Assembly (NCBI GenBank): GCA_003449615.1
Contig: DMHA01000133.1
Coordinates: 1 to 6,872 of the forward strand
DNA length: 6,872 bases
Direction of reading: 5' to 3'
From: Flavobacterium sp.
GTDB lineage: Bacteria > Bacteroidota > Bacteroidia > Flavobacteriales > Flavobacteriaceae
Shown: piece after piece, positions 1 through 6,872 of the stretch
How the letters are laid out: each line of letters starts with the position of its first letter
How positions within the stretch are numbered: position 1 is the stretch's first letter
Notes under the pieces: generated by a model
Database searches by the model: none
What the model was told of the DNA's origin: nothing
The model's input: only the letters and a program-made list of their open reading frames with translations
Position numbers and translations under genes: made by a program

Positions 1-1893
1 GCTCTTTTGGGTTCAGAATCCTCACGGAAAGCAATATTAGCAACTCAACTCGCTCAGCATTTTCAAACAGCTTGCTTATCGGAATTTGCCATTGATTTTT
101 GTGAAATAAATTTGATTTCTTCCAAAGTTATTTCAAAAGAAAACTACAATTTTAGTGATTCAAAACTCGACTACGATTTATTTTTTTTGGTTGATATGTG
201 CGATGTGACTTTAAAAAAAGAGGAACTGAAAGGAATAAAACAAACCCTATTAGACACTAATAAACCATTTATTGTGCTTTCTGGAGAAAAAGATTTACTA
301 CTAGTGAAAGCCATTTCAATTGTTAATGATTTAGATAAAGCCAAAGTATCTGGTCTTTCTGTGCAAGATTTTGTCCAAATATTCGAACACGGAATTCCAA
401 TAGATAACATTCAAAAACAATTGGATATTTTCAAAAACGGAATTGCAAAAACAGTTTTAGTAGAGCCCGCAACCTTGTCTAATGGAATTTTGAAACTTTC
501 AGAAAATGATTTCCAAGATAAAGCTGCTTTTTTTGATGCCAATAAAACTTCATTCAAATTAGAAAAATTTGTTCCAGCTTCAGGAGCGGCCAGTAGAATG
601 TTTAAATTTTTAAGCAAGTTTTTGAATGATTTTGACATTGAAAAAGAAACAATAAATGGCTATATCAACCGAAAAAAAGACAGCGAACTTTCCATCTTTA
701 TTATTGGGATGAATAAATTTCCATTCTTTGAAGAAGTTTATTTAAAATTGAAAGCCATATTTCCTGATTTTGATCAGTTAGAAAGAGATTATAAAAATTA
801 TTATTTTATACAATTTATGATGTCTTCAGATTATTTTGATTTTTCAAATAAGCCAAAAGGTATCCTTCCGTTTCACAAATATAAAACCCATATTGCTACT
901 GCCATCGAAGAGCATTTGTATGAATGTGGAAGCTATTCGAGTTCAAATGGCACTTCCAATTTGCATTTTACAGTTTCCGAAAACCATAAAATATTGTTTG
1001 AAAACATCATAAAAATCGTCAATCCAAAGATTGAAAAACAAACCAACACTTCAATATTCACAAACTTCTCCTTTCAAAAGAAAAGCTCAGATACCCTTGC
1101 CGTCGATTTCCAGAACAAACCTTTTAGAGATGAAAAAGGCAGGCTGTTTTTTCGACCGGGAGGTCACGGGGCTTTAATCGAAAATTTGAATAATCTCGAT
1201 GCCGATATTGTTTTTATTAAAAACATTGACAACGTTATTCAAAATCAAATCGAAAGAATTTCCCTTTACAAAAAAGCATTGGCTGGAATTTTGATGGATT
1301 TGCAACAAAAAATTTTTCATTATTTGAATGAAATTGACAATGGCAATGAAGCGTATTTGAATGAAATTATTACTTTCATTTCTAATAATTTAAACCTCGA
1401 ATTAACAGAAAACTTTCAGAAATTCACTTTAGAAAATAAAATTAGTTATCTAAAAAATATTCTTGACCGCCCAATTCGCATTTGTGGCATGGTAAAAAAT
1501 GAAGGCGAACCTGGAGGAGGCCCTTTTTGGGTTAGAGACCCCAAAGGAAATCTTTCACTCCAAATTGTCGAAACATCACAGATAGATTTAGATAATGTGA
1601 ATCAGGTCAGAATCCTTTCGAGTGCAACTCATTTCAACCCTGTAGATTTGGTTTGTGGCATCCGAAATTATAAAAACGAAAAATTCGACTTGACCCAATT
1701 TATAGATCAAAATAGTGGATTTATTATTGAAAAAACCAAAGGTGCAAAACCATTAAAAAGTTATGAACTACCCGGTTTATGGAATGGAGCCATGGCAAAT
1801 TGGATTACCATTTTTGTAGAAGTACCCTTATTTACTTTCAATCCAGTGAAAACAGTAAACGATTTATTGAAATCCCCTCATCAACCCCAATAA
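1..1893 (+). CDS. DUF4301-family protein with a degenerate NadR-like P-loop domain at its N-terminus (5' end outside window)
   Basis: The frame is open from base 1, so the true start lies upstream; 630 residues are visible (codon 1 = bases 1-3). Residues 1 to about 112 resemble the NadR-type nicotinamide-riboside kinase domain, but shortened. The P-loop reads GSESSRKA (4-11), keeping Lys but losing the second Gly and the Ser/Thr. The usual EYAR is EFAI (28-31), the Walker B-like CDTD is CEIN (34-37), and the DxPWxxDxLR stretch after YDLFFL (58-63) is gone. Residues from about 117 to the end are a full-length DUF4301 domain: PASGAASRM (192-200), FRPGGHGA (384-391), NIDNV (408-412), KNEGEPGGGPFWV (499-511), THFNPVDLVCG (543-553) and LPGLWNGAM (590-598). 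No Met lies near the DUF4301 boundary, so the two parts are made as one protein. The biochemical function of DUF4301 is not known to me. Its motif order resembles UDP-sugar pyrophosphorylases, which is my inference. There is no signal peptide or membrane segment in the visible part, so it is probably cytoplasmic. arfB follows after two bases. Confidence 0.93.
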   Translation, partial: ALLGSESSRKAILATQLAQHFQTACLSEFAIDFCEINLISSKVISKENYNFSDSKLDYDLFFLVDMCDVTLKKEELKGIKQTLLDTNKPFIVLSGEKDLLLVKAISIVNDLDKAKVSGLSVQDFVQIFEHGIPIDNIQKQLDIFKNGIAKTVLVEPATLSNGILKLSENDFQDKAAFFDANKTSFKLEKFVPASGAASRMFKFLSKFLNDFDIEKETINGYINRKKDSELSIFIIGMNKFPFFEEVYLKLKAIFPDFDQLERDYKNYYFIQFMMSSDYFDFSNKPKGILPFHKYKTHIATAIEEHLYECGSYSSSNGTSNLHFTVSENHKILFENIIKIVNPKIEKQTNTSIFTNFSFQKKSSDTLAVDFQNKPFRDEKGRLFFRPGGHGALIENLNNLDADIVFIKNIDNVIQNQIERISLYKKALAGILMDLQQKIFHYLNEIDNGNEAYLNEIITFISNNLNLELTENFQKFTLENKISYLKNILDRPIRICGMVKNEGEPGGGPFWVRDPKGNLSLQIVETSQIDLDNVNQVRILSSATHFNPVDLVCGIRNYKNEKFDLTQFIDQNSGFIIEKTKGAKPLKSYELPGLWNGAMANWITIFVEVPLFTFNPVKTVNDLLKSPHQPQ

Positions 1894-1895
1894 TT

Positions 1896-2297
1896 TTGGA
1901 AACAGAAAAAATAGTATCCGAATTAATGTTCAAAGCGGTTCGCAGTAGCGGAGCTGGCGGTCAAAATGTGAATAAAGTATCCTCGAAGGTCGTTTTATCC
2001 TTCGATTTAAAAAATTCGCAATCCTTATCTGAAGAGGAAAAAATGGTCTTGGAGAATAAATTATCTTCCAGATTAACCTCGGAAAATATTTTGATTTTGA
2101 ATTGTGATGAAGACAGAAGCCAACTCAAAAACAAAGCCATTGTTACCAAACGTTTTTTAGATATTATTACGGCTGGACTTGTAATTCCAAAGATTAGGAA
2201 AGCCACAAAAATCCCTAAATCGGTTATCCGAAAAAGAATTAAGGACAAAAAGAACCTGTCTGAAATAAAAAAATCTCGCAAAAAACCAGAATTTTAA
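1896..2297 (+). CDS. arfB: Alternative ribosome-rescue peptidyl-tRNA hydrolase ArfB (YaeJ/ICT1 type)
   Basis: This 133-residue protein is close to the 140 residues of E. coli ArfB. It has the RF-type catalytic loop SSGAGGQNVNK, with GGQ at residues 21-23, but none of the codon-recognition domains of RF1/RF2. After the globular domain comes a Lys/Arg-rich tail (about 99-131: RKATKIPKS, then KRIKDKK, then KKSRKKP). In the family this tail enters the empty mRNA channel of a stalled ribosome, so that GGQ can hydrolyse the peptidyl-tRNA. The start is chosen at TTG 1896, giving METEKIVSELMFKAV, because the ArfB-like residues begin there. The frame also runs upstream to an ATG at 1779, but that stretch lies wholly over the conserved 3' end of the DUF4301 gene and does not look like ArfB. 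A later ATG at 1926 would remove the first conserved strand. There is no Shine-Dalgarno site. The two-base gap after the preceding TAA suggests translational coupling and a shared transcript. The protein identity is firm; the exact start is less so. Confidence 0.93.
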   Translation: METEKIVSELMFKAVRSSGAGGQNVNKVSSKVVLSFDLKNSQSLSEEEKMVLENKLSSRLTSENILILNCDEDRSQLKNKAIVTKRFLDIITAGLVIPKIRKATKIPKSVIRKRIKDKKNLSEIKKSRKKPEF

Positions 2298-2317
2298 ACC
2301 TTGTTTAAGGTTAAAAA
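2292..2317 (+). terminator. Imperfect hairpin overlapping the arfB stop codon; possible weak terminator
   Basis: An 11-base arm (2292-2302, ending AACCTT) pairs with 2307-2317 (starting AAGGTT) across the loop GTTT, with one mismatch. It includes the arfB stop codon. Its position fits a transcript end, but the + strand continues with A and C rather than a T-run, so it is not a standard intrinsic terminator. It could instead protect the mRNA 3' end, or be a chance palindrome in AT-rich DNA. Confidence 0.3.
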
Positions 2318-2485
2318 CCCGATAGTTTAATATATTGCTTATAAAATCAGACAAAAACGCATTTGATGAGAAAGGAATTTTTGAATTTTCTGAAATAAAC
2401 TCCCATTAAAATATTTTTCTTCTGTTGAATTTTCTTCTTAAAGCATTAAAAAAATCCCATACATTTACTACAATATAATCAATGC

Positions 2486-2511
2486 TTTTTAGTTATGGTT
2501 TTAACTGAAAA
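2486..2511 (+). repeat. Small inverted repeat (10-base arms) upstream of the A2M gene
   Basis: The arm TTTTTAGTTA (2486-2495) pairs with TAACTGAAAA (2502-2511) around the loop TGGTTT. All positions are Watson-Crick pairs except one T-G wobble. It ends 45 bases before the A2M start and just upstream of the promoter candidate at 2519. It could be an operator or a leader hairpin. Such arms also arise by chance in sequence this AT-rich, so function is not established. Confidence 0.25.
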
Positions 2512-2518
2512 ATGTTGG

Positions 2519-2528
2519 TATAATTTTA
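2519..2528 (+). promoter_or_regulatory. Candidate -7 promoter element for the A2M gene
   Basis: TATAATTTTA contains TAATTTTA (2521-2528), which matches seven of eight positions of the Bacteroidota -7 consensus TAnnTTTG. It would place transcription initiation some 15-25 bases before the ATG at 2557. No clear TTG/TTTG -33 element is seen at the expected 17-20 base spacing, so this is a weak call. The rest of 2298-2556 is AT-rich, with no open frame and no RNA gene that I can recognise. Confidence 0.25.
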
Positions 2529-2556
2529 ATTTTTAACCCATTAACGCTAGCTAAAA

Positions 2557-5500
2557 ATGAAAACAAAAGGATTAATTTTCGTGTTTGGTTTATTTTTTTT
2601 GATTCAATCGTGTGGAAAAAAATCGGTTGCCGATTTTAATTCTGATTTTTCATTATTCAAAGAGTATATCGTCAGTTTTACTGGCGGAATTGTCTCGGCA
2701 CAATCCGACATTCGTGTGGTTTTGGCTTTCGATACTAACAATTGGAAAGTCAATCAGGTTTTAGACAGTGATTTATTCGATATTTCGCCAAGTGTCAACG
2801 GAAAAGTGATTGCACTCTCCAGCAATACTCTTGCTTTTATTCCGAAAAATAAATTGGAATCGAATACCGAATATCAAGTGACTTTGCATTTGGATAAACT
2901 AAACCCAAAAGTTGCCGAAAAGGACAAAGCACTTTCCAATTTCAATTTTACAGTAAAAACCATCAAACAGGATTTTATAGTCAATATTCTTGATATTCAA
3001 TCCCATAGCAATGAATTTCAATATTTGAATTGTGTGCTGAAAACAGCCGACAATATGGATTTTGAAACCGCTAAAAAGTTGATAGAAGCCGAGCATAACG
3101 GAAATGATTTGAAAATTATTTTCGAAAAATCCAATGCAGTTGCTAAAGAATTCAAATTCAGAATTGACAACATCCAGCGATTGGATTCTGAAAGTAATTT
3201 GGAAATAAAATACGACGGAACCGACTTTGATATGGATTCAAAAGGAACAATTGATTTTCCAATTACCGCATTGAATGAGTTCAAAGTGGTTAAAACTGAA
3301 ATACTAGAGGAGAACAATCAAACGTTATCCATCAATTTTTCGGAACCGTTAGAGAAAGGTCAGGATTTTAAAGGGTTGGTGGCGATTCAGAACACCAGTA
3401 ATCTAAAATTTTCTACACAAGGAAATGTGTTGAAAGTGTATTTTAATAATGAAAAAGCGGTTGAAAAACCAGTTGAAGTTGCTCCTGAGGTGGTTGTAGA
3501 AGCAACAGTTTCTGAAGAAATCGCCGTAGATTCTACCTCAGTGGCTTTAGATACGGCTTCAGTCGAAGAACCCGAAGAAATCGTTACTGTTGTCGAGCCC
3601 GAAACGATCGTTTCCTCGCAAAAGCTGATGGGGGAATTATTACTAGAAGTTTTTGAAGGGATTGAAAGCGAATATGGCAAAAAGTTAGAAGAGAATTACT
3701 CCGAAAAAATCTCGTTTGACGAAATAAAACCCAATGTTCGTTTCATCAAAAACGGAACAATTTTGCCAAGTTCTAGCAATTTAAAACTCAATTTTGAAGC
3801 TGTAAATCTGAGTGCTGTTGATGTCAAAGTGTATAAAATTTACGAAAATAATATCCTTCAATTTTTGCAAGACAATGAATTGAATGGCACTCAAAACCTA
3901 AAAAGAGTGGGGCAACCTATTGCAAAGTCTCAACTTAATCTAAAAGAAAACAGTTTGATTAATCCCAGCAAATGGAACACTTTTGCTTTGGATTTATCCA
4001 AAATTATAACGCCAGAACCAGGAGCCATTTACAGAGTAGAGTTTGCTTATAAAAAAGCCTATTCCTTATACAAATGCGAAAATCCTACAGCGGATGAAAA
4101 CGAAAATGAAGAGGAAGAGGTCGATGAAAACGACGTCAATTACAGCGGAAATTCTTATGACGACTACTATTATGACGATTATGAATGGCGAGAAAGTCAA
4201 GATCCTTGCTCTAGTTCCTATTATTATAATGCTAGAATTGGTACCAATATTTTAGCCACAGATGTTGGTGTAATTGCCAAAAGAGGCGAAAACAAATCCT
4301 ATTTATTTGCCGTAAATGATATTATTACAACCGAACCCATCTCGAATGCAACGGTAGATTTGTACAGTTTTCAACAACAAAAATTAGCTTCCGAAACAAC
4401 AAGTAGTGACGGAATTGCGAGTTTTCAGTTGAACACTTTTGCCTATTTTGCGATTGTAACCTCAGGAAAGCAATCGACTTATGTGCGTCTTGATGATGGA
4501 AATTCACTATCGGTAAGTAATTTTAATGTATCGGGCGAAACCTTGCAAAAAGGGCTCAAAGGCTTTATCTATGGGGAACGTGGCGTTTGGCGACCTGGTG
4601 ATAATTTGTATTTGTCTTTTATTTTGAACGATGCCTCGAATAAAATTCCGTTAGGACATCCTATAAAATTCAGGTTGAGCGACCCTTATGGCAAAGTGAG
4701 GTATCAAACCGTTCAAAAATCGAATGATTGGAATCATTATGCTTTTACTGTTCCAACAGAAAATGATGCTCCAACTGGAAATTGGGAAGCAATGGTCAGC
4801 GTGGGAGGTGCGAAATTTTATAAAAGTATCAAAATAGAAACTATCAAACCCAATCGTTTAAAAATTAAAAATAATTTCAAAAAAGCGGTACTTTCTTCTT
4901 CTTATCCAAATACGAGTAACCTAGAAGTGGCTTGGCTTCACGGAGCTGTGGCTAAAAATTTGAATGTCGAAATGCAAGCCAAATTTTCGCAGCAAACCAC
5001 TACTTTCAAAAATTATGAAAAGTTTGTTTTTGATGATTTGGTTCGAAGATTTAGCACCGAAGAAGTGACGGTTTTTTCAGGCAAATTAGATGCTAATGGA
5101 AAAGCAAATGTGGCTATAAATCCAAAAATACAAGGTCAAGCTCCTGGTCTTTTGAAAGCTGCTTTTATTACCAAAGTGTATGAAGAAGGAGGCGATTTTA
5201 GCACCGATGTTATGACAACTACCTATTCTCCTTACAATACTTATGTGGGAATAAAATCGCCTGAACCCAACAAATACGGAATGTTGGAAACCAGAAAAGT
5301 CAATCAATTTGATATTGTTACGTTGGACGAAAACGGCAGACCAAAGTCAGTTAAGAATCTCGAAATTAAAATCTATAAAGTAGAATGGCGTTGGTGGTGG
5401 GATGCTTCTAGCGACAATTTATCGAATTATAATGCGGATAATGCGACGACTTCCTATAAAACATTTACCATAAATACCGATTCCAATGGAAAAGGAAATG

Positions 5501-6872
5501 TTCGATTTGCTTTAACAGATGAAGAATGGGGACGTTATATGATTCGGGTTTCGGATGCTGTTGGCGGACATTCAACGGCTTTAACGGTAAATATCGATTG
5601 GCCAATGTGGTCTGGAAAAACCAAAAACACCGATGCTTCAACAGCCAATATGTTGGTTTTTTCGACAGATAAAGATAAATACGCTGTGGATGAAACTGCT
5701 CAAATATCATTTCCGTCAAGCGAAGGAGGGCGTGCTTTTATTTCTATTGAAAATGGTTCAAAAGTAGTGCAAACACTTTGGGCAATGACCCAAAAAGGAG
5801 AAACAAAAGTGACTATTCCGATTACTGCTGCTATGGCACCCAATGTCTATTTTAACATTACACTTTTGCAACCTCACGCTTCGACCAAGAACGATTTACC
5901 CATCAGAATGTATGGCATTGTGCCTATTGAAGTGATTGATAAAAACACGATTCTAACTCCTAAATTGGCGATGCCAGATGTGTTGCGTCCTGAACAATCA
6001 TTCGCCCTAAAAGTGAGTGAACAATCTGGAAAAGCAATGACCTACACTATAGCAATTGTTGACGAAGGATTGTTGGATTTAACCCGTTTCAAAGCACCAA
6101 ATGCGTGGAACAGTTTTTACGTTCGTGAGGCTTTGGGTGTGAAAACTTGGGATATTTACGATGATGTGATTGGTGCCTATGGCGGAAAAGTAAATCAAAT
6201 TTTCAGTATTGGAGGAGATCAGGATTTGGGTGGTGGAAAAGCCAAAAAAGCCAATCGATTCAAACCTGTTGTAATTTATTTAGGCCCTTTTAAATTAGGA
6301 AAAGGAGAAACAAAAACCCATAAGATAAAACTACCCAAATACATTGGTTCTTTAAAAATAATGATTGTGGCTGGCGATGCGACTACATCTGCTTACGGAA
6401 GTGTCGAAAAAGCAACTCCTGTCCGCAGTCCGCTGATGGTCTTGGCTTCCTTGCCTAGAAAAATTTCTCCATCCGAAAAAGTGACAATTCCTGTTACTGT
6501 TTTTGCAATGGAAAAAAACATCAAAAATGTAACGGTCCAAATTGTTGCCAAAAATGGATTGAAAGTGATTGGCTCTGCTGTTCAAAAATTAGCATTTGCA
6601 CAACCCGATGAGAAAATGGCTTATTTCAATTTGGCTGTCGGTGCCATTACTGGAATTGGAAAAGTGCAAATTGTAGCCACTTCTGGTTCGGCAAAATCGG
6701 TCTATGATGTAGAGATTGATATGACCAATCCGAATCCAGTTACCAATACTTTTACCGATGTCATTTTAGAACCCAATAGTACTAAAACCATCTCTTGGAA
6801 AACTTTTGGAGTTGCAGAAAGTAACAAGGCAAAACTGGAAATTTCTTCGATGCCAACCATCAATTTGAATGG
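2557..6872 (+). CDS. Large bacterial alpha-2-macroglobulin family lipoprotein (3' end outside window)
   Basis: The frame is open from ATG 2557 to the window end: 1438 residues with no stop. The start sits in an A-rich context (CTAAAAATG) without a Shine-Dalgarno site. Residues 1-19 are a lipoprotein signal: Lys2 and Lys4, a hydrophobic core, then LIQSC with lipidated Cys19. The mature N-terminus (GKKSVADF) has no acidic cluster right after the Cys, so export to the cell surface is not indicated. Ig-like macroglobulin domains follow at about 38-135, 136-240, 243-390 and 392-500, then 565-655. Next come an MG2-type domain with GERGVWRPGD (673-682), further MG domains (about 765-1025, with WRWWW at 944-948), a bait-region (BRD) type domain (about 1033-1185, with IVDEGLLDL at 1167-1175), and an A2M domain (about 1235-1306, with FKPVVIYLGPF and a late LPRKISPSE). 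The last residues, LEISSMPTINLN, normally precede the YPHGC(I/L)EQ thioester region, which is therefore just beyond the window. Family role: a periplasmic trap that covalently captures invading proteases, often beside the peptidoglycan synthase gene pbpC. Only four Cys are visible (19, 159, 507, 551). Two odd low-complexity segments lie at 299-355 and 508-548. Confidence 0.95.
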   Translation, partial: MKTKGLIFVFGLFFLIQSCGKKSVADFNSDFSLFKEYIVSFTGGIVSAQSDIRVVLAFDTNNWKVNQVLDSDLFDISPSVNGKVIALSSNTLAFIPKNKLESNTEYQVTLHLDKLNPKVAEKDKALSNFNFTVKTIKQDFIVNILDIQSHSNEFQYLNCVLKTADNMDFETAKKLIEAEHNGNDLKIIFEKSNAVAKEFKFRIDNIQRLDSESNLEIKYDGTDFDMDSKGTIDFPITALNEFKVVKTEILEENNQTLSINFSEPLEKGQDFKGLVAIQNTSNLKFSTQGNVLKVYFNNEKAVEKPVEVAPEVVVEATVSEEIAVDSTSVALDTASVEEPEEIVTVVEPETIVSSQKLMGELLLEVFEGIESEYGKKLEENYSEKISFDEIKPNVRFIKNGTILPSSSNLKLNFEAVNLSAVDVKVYKIYENNILQFLQDNELNGTQNLKRVGQPIAKSQLNLKENSLINPSKWNTFALDLSKIITPEPGAIYRVEFAYKKAYSLYKCENPTADENENEEEEVDENDVNYSGNSYDDYYYDDYEWRESQDPCSSSYYYNARIGTNILATDVGVIAKRGENKSYLFAVNDIITTEPISNATVDLYSFQQQKLASETTSSDGIASFQLNTFAYFAIVTSGKQSTYVRLDDGNSLSVSNFNVSGETLQKGLKGFIYGERGVWRPGDNLYLSFILNDASNKIPLGHPIKFRLSDPYGKVRYQTVQKSNDWNHYAFTVPTENDAPTGNWEAMVSVGGAKFYKSIKIETIKPNRLKIKNNFKKAVLSSSYPNTSNLEVAWLHGAVAKNLNVEMQAKFSQQTTTFKNYEKFVFDDLVRRFSTEEVTVFSGKLDANGKANVAINPKIQGQAPGLLKAAFITKVYEEGGDFSTDVMTTTYSPYNTYVGIKSPEPNKYGMLETRKVNQFDIVTLDENGRPKSVKNLEIKIYKVEWRWWWDASSDNLSNYNADNATTSYKTFTINTDSNGKGNVRFALTDEEWGRYMIRVSDAVGGHSTALTVNIDWPMWSGKTKNTDASTANMLVFSTDKDKYAVDETAQISFPSSEGGRAFISIENGSKVVQTLWAMTQKGETKVTIPITAAMAPNVYFNITLLQPHASTKNDLPIRMYGIVPIEVIDKNTILTPKLAMPDVLRPEQSFALKVSEQSGKAMTYTIAIVDEGLLDLTRFKAPNAWNSFYVREALGVKTWDIYDDVIGAYGGKVNQIFSIGGDQDLGGGKAKKANRFKPVVIYLGPFKLGKGETKTHKIKLPKYIGSLKIMIVAGDATTSAYGSVEKATPVRSPLMVLASLPRKISPSEKVTIPVTVFAMEKNIKNVTVQIVAKNGLKVIGSAVQKLAFAQPDEKMAYFNLAVGAITGIGKVQIVATSGSAKSVYDVEIDMTNPNPVTNTFTDVILEPNSTKTISWKTFGVAESNKAKLEISSMPTINLN

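Noticed and set aside
1779..1895. Upstream extension of arfB from ATG 1779
   Set aside because: It overlaps the conserved DUF4301 C-terminus (GLWNGAM onwards) in another frame and adds residues with no resemblance to ArfB.
1961..2354. Minus-strand open frames over arfB and its downstream flank
   Set aside because: They are Phe/Leu-rich mirror readings of Lys/Glu-rich codons, with no domain and no plausible start context.
2474..2479. TATAAT as a sigma-70-like -10 box for the A2M gene
   Set aside because: No -33/-35 partner is seen upstream, Bacteroidota promoters use TAnnTTTG rather than TATAAT, and such hexamers are frequent in AT-rich DNA.
3387..3680. Minus-strand open frame encoding a Ser/Thr-rich protein
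   Set aside because: It is the antisense of the Val/Glu-rich segment of the A2M gene; its composition simply mirrors those codons, and it has no recognisable domain.
4043..4255. Plus-strand frame of 70 residues rich in Lys, Met and Thr
   Set aside because: It is a shifted reading of the acidic Asp/Glu/Tyr codons inside the A2M gene, which is open and domain-consistent throughout this stretch.
6352..6585. Minus-strand open frame of 77 residues within the A2M domain region
   Set aside because: It lies wholly antisense to well-recognised A2M sequence and shows no family features.

Overview
The window looks like chromosomal DNA from a member of the Flavobacteriaceae, probably Flavobacterium or a close relative. 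The evidence is the strongly AT-rich sequence, the absence of Shine-Dalgarno sites, A-rich start contexts, and three proteins whose residue patterns match Bacteroidota families. All three genes lie on the + strand, and both outer genes run off the ends of the window.

Layout. Bases 1-1893 hold the 3' part of a gene for a DUF4301-family protein. A shortened, eroded NadR-like P-loop kinase domain is joined in frame to its N-terminus. Two bases after its stop, at a TTG start, comes arfB (1896-2297), a 133-residue GGQ-type peptidyl-tRNA hydrolase that rescues stalled ribosomes. This pair is probably transcribed together. A gap of about 260 bases (2298-2556) follows, with two small hairpins and a weak promoter candidate. 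From 2557 to the window end a single reading frame encodes at least 1438 residues of a very large lipoprotein of the bacterial alpha-2-macroglobulin (A2M) family. The window ends shortly before the expected position of the thioester domain.

How the genes relate. They do not form one obvious pathway. ArfB acts on the ribosome. The DUF4301 protein is presumably cytoplasmic, and its motifs hint at a nucleotidyltransferase-like (GT-A) fold. The A2M protein is exported and lipid-anchored, and is expected to trap foreign proteases in the periplasm.

I found no mobile element, CRISPR array, tRNA, rRNA or defence island, and no convincing new multi-gene system. The points worth a second look are the decayed kinase domain fused to DUF4301, the similarity of DUF4301 to UDP-sugar pyrophosphorylases, and two unusual low-complexity segments in the A2M protein, one of which appears inserted within an Ig-like domain.
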